From positions 248,001 to 312,000 of the forward strand of contig JBBCHM010000002.1 of NCBI GenBank assembly GCA_037200045.1: DNA of 64,000 bases. Reading direction: 5' to 3'. Below the pieces are notes generated by a model. It saw only the letters and a list, made by a program, of their open reading frames with translations, made no database searches and was not told the origin of the DNA. This DNA is from Rhizomicrobium sp. Its GTDB lineage: Bacteria > Pseudomonadota > Alphaproteobacteria > Micropepsales > Micropepsaceae. The translations under genes were made by a program, and so were the position numbers. Numbering within the stretch: position 1 is the first letter of the stretch; every line of letters starts with the position of its first letter. Shown here in pieces: positions 62,461 to 64,000 of the stretch.

Positions 62461-64000
62461 CAGAACCTCGTCCCGATATCGAATTGGACGATGTCCACGG
62501 CATATGGCGGACCGGCGATGCTGTCGGCGCTCAACCAGCGGACGCTTGTGTAGACGTTGGAGGACAGCGCCAGACTGCCGCCGACGATGTAGCCCTGAAG
62601 GTTCGTGCCGCCGAGGCCGAAATCGGAATCCGTCAGGCCGTCGATGACGGCGTCGGATTCGAGATGCTTATAACCGATGTTGACATTCCAGTCCCAGGCA
62701 TGGGCTAGCGTCGGCGCGCCGAACGTGCTGCGGACGAAATAGCCGGTGTCGCCACCGGCGAAGGGACCGATCGTTCCGCCGGCCGGAATGCTGCCGCGGT
62801 TGTTGACCGCAACAGCCGCGATCCCGCTCTTCTGAAACGCCAGATTCTTGACGCCCTCGGCATCGATCAGGATGTGGAAAGGATCGAAATGCGCGATATC
62901 GAGCCGGCCGGTCACCGCAAGCTCGTGATAGCCAGTGGCGAGGCCATAATATTGGAACTGATCGATCGTGCCGAAATCGTTGGCGGCGGTCGGTACGATC
63001 AGTCTGAGCGGCATATAAGTATTGCCACGCTGCGCGAAGGACGGACGCGTATCGTCGGTATCGCAGGCATCAGCCGCGTTGACGATCGTGCAGGGACTGG
63101 AGAGGTGTCCCCGCACATTGTCGAAGTCGTAGTAGGCGACACCGAATTGCAGATCGGAGGCGCGGCCGAACTTCCAGTCGAAGCCGACCTGGCCCGCGAA
63201 CATATATTTATCGTCGCTTTTGAACTTCGCCGGCTGGTTCGAAGCGAAATTTAGATCGGTGTTGAACACCGCGAATGCGCCGATAGTCGCAAAGGGCGAG
63301 AACCTGCCGATCGCGAACTTCTCGTGCATTGCCACGCCGTCGAAATTGAGATCGTCGTCGTAGATGAGATCGGTCGAGAGAAACGGATTCTCGAAACGGC
63401 CGACCGTGGCGGACAGTGTCTGTTCCTCCGTATCGACGGGCGCGAATTTGATCCAGGCGCGGTCGAGCCAGATCGAATATTTGCTGAAATCGCCGCCCGA
63501 AGCGCCGAGGCTCTGGTTGGTCGAGACCGGCGAATTGCTGTCGCCCGTCGCGATGCGCACGCCGGCGGAGAAATCCTCGCCGAGATCGGCGTCCAGCGCC
63601 AGGCGGGCGCGCAGCCGGAAGCGGTTGCGGTTCTGGTCGACATTCAGCTCCGGCGGGAAATTGGGATTGCTGATGGCCGATACGTCGAACGGATTGCCGG
63701 TGTTGATGGCATTGAAATTCGGGAAGCTGCCCGTGTTGTCGTTGCCGTGCGGAAACAGATCACCTTCGTAGCGGGTGCGGATGTCGCCCGACAGGCGGAT
63801 GTTGTGGATCCAGCCCGGCACGGCATCGGGCGCGGCCCAATGACCGGCGCGCGCCTCGGCCATCACCTTGTCGCGGACATTGTCCTCGATTTGTTTGCGC
63901 ACGATCTCCGGTACATAGGTGACGTGGACCGCGCCGTCCGCCGGCGGAACCGTCGCGACGGAAGATGGCGCGGCGGCGGCAGCAGAGGGTCCTACTGCCG
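62460..64000 (-). CDS. Putative porin (Porin_5-like), 5' end beyond the window
   Basis: The frame is open to the window edge. It covers a Pro/Ala-rich periplasmic N-terminal segment, the HVTYVPEIVRKQIEDNVRDKVMAEAR helix typical of this porin group, then a beta-barrel (IRLSGDIRTRYEGDLFPHGND, NRFRLRARLALDADLGEDFSAGVRIATGD, SKYSIWLDRAWIKFAPV, VGRFENPFLSTDLIYDDDLNFDGVAM). The final strand ends VDIVQFDIGTRF with the outer-membrane C-terminal Phe. A conserved Cys pair (CTIVNAADACDTDD) sits in one long loop. Because the frame has no stop before the edge, the internal GTG at 63,902 is not the true start. It is first in the overlapping minus-strand series toward the giant haemagglutinin and could act as its outer-membrane conduit or a nutrient porin. 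Confidence 0.88.
   Translation of the reverse strand, partial: AVGPSAAAAAPSSVATVPPADGAVHVTYVPEIVRKQIEDNVRDKVMAEARAGHWAAPDAVPGWIHNIRLSGDIRTRYEGDLFPHGNDNTGSFPNFNAINTGNPFDVSAISNPNFPPELNVDQNRNRFRLRARLALDADLGEDFSAGVRIATGDSNSPVSTNQSLGASGGDFSKYSIWLDRAWIKFAPVDTEEQTLSATVGRFENPFLSTDLIYDDDLNFDGVAMHEKFAIGRFSPFATIGAFAVFNTDLNFASNQPAKFKSDDKYMFAGQVGFDWKFGRASDLQFGVAYYDFDNVRGHLSSPCTIVNAADACDTDDTRPSFAQRGNTYMPLRLIVPTAANDFGTIDQFQYYGLATGYHELAVTGRLDIAHFDPFHILIDAEGVKNLAFQKSGIAAVAVNNRGSIPAGGTIGPFAGGDTGYFVRSTFGAPTLAHAWDWNVNIGYKHLESDAVIDGLTDSDFGLGGTNLQGYIVGGSLALSSNVYTSVRWLSADSIAGPPYAVDIVQFDIGTRF

Overview
The window is a GC-rich, densely coding stretch from a Gram-negative alphaproteobacterium. A two-partner secretion system, a Porin_5-type outer-membrane porin, a phosphoketolase/acetate-kinase/N-ATPase block and aromatic acyl-CoA catabolism all fit that. 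I cannot fix genus or species from sequence alone.

Region 1 (1-9.8 kb), central carbon and stress metabolism. On the minus strand a HAD hydrolase, acetate kinase, phosphoketolase and the first gene (atpD) of an alternate N-type ATPase run as one overlapping operon. A frameshifted glucoamylase-family gene follows. On the plus strand lie a double PRC-barrel protein, a SHOCT membrane protein, a tiny membrane protein and phosphoglucomutase.

Region 2 (9.8-27.8 kb), accessory. An IS5-family element with TAA flanks is followed by two 3'-half tRNA(CAU) remnants about 16.7 kb apart in the same orientation, one of them framed by paired GTACC-type repeats. These look like integration scars. Between them lie a LysR pseudogene and a giant two-partner secretion exoprotein with its TpsB transporter.

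Region 3 (27.8-34.6 kb), minus strand. This is an aromatic acyl-CoA operon: enoyl-CoA hydratase, Rid-family protein, a fused aromatic-CoA monooxygenase/flavin reductase, an aryl-CoA ligase and a creatininase-family hydrolase. It most resembles aerobic 2-aminobenzoyl-CoA or salicylyl-CoA catabolism. It is eroded: an IS sits between Rid and the monooxygenase, the ligase carries a pair of compensating frameshifts over its AMP-binding motif, and the hydratase has lost its 5' end.

Region 4 (34.6-47.9 kb), the most unusual part, is a lasso-peptide-like RiPP locus. It holds a lasso-cyclase-type asparagine synthetase homologue, a PqqD-like recognition protein, two HPr-kinase-like proteins, a nucleotidyltransferase, a relic of an ABC exporter, three 2-oxoglutarate/Fe(II) oxygenases (two of them TPR fusions), two methyltransferases (one PRMT-like), a beta-propeller protein and an AraC regulator. 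A 47-residue candidate precursor (42,050-42,193, minus), absent from ordinary long-ORF calling, has a strong ribosome-binding site, a lasso-type leader motif, a Gly/Asp-rich C-terminus and a terminal Ser. I could not find a B2 (transglutaminase-fold) leader peptidase.

Region 5 (47.9-64 kb), minus strand: a porin (cut by the window edge), a coiled-coil periplasmic protein, a YbjN-like protein and a 4,477-residue filamentous-haemagglutinin-family protein. Every junction from the porin to the PqqD gene except YbjN/haemagglutinin is an overlap, so the giant adhesin and the minus-strand half of the RiPP locus may form one translationally coupled transcription unit.
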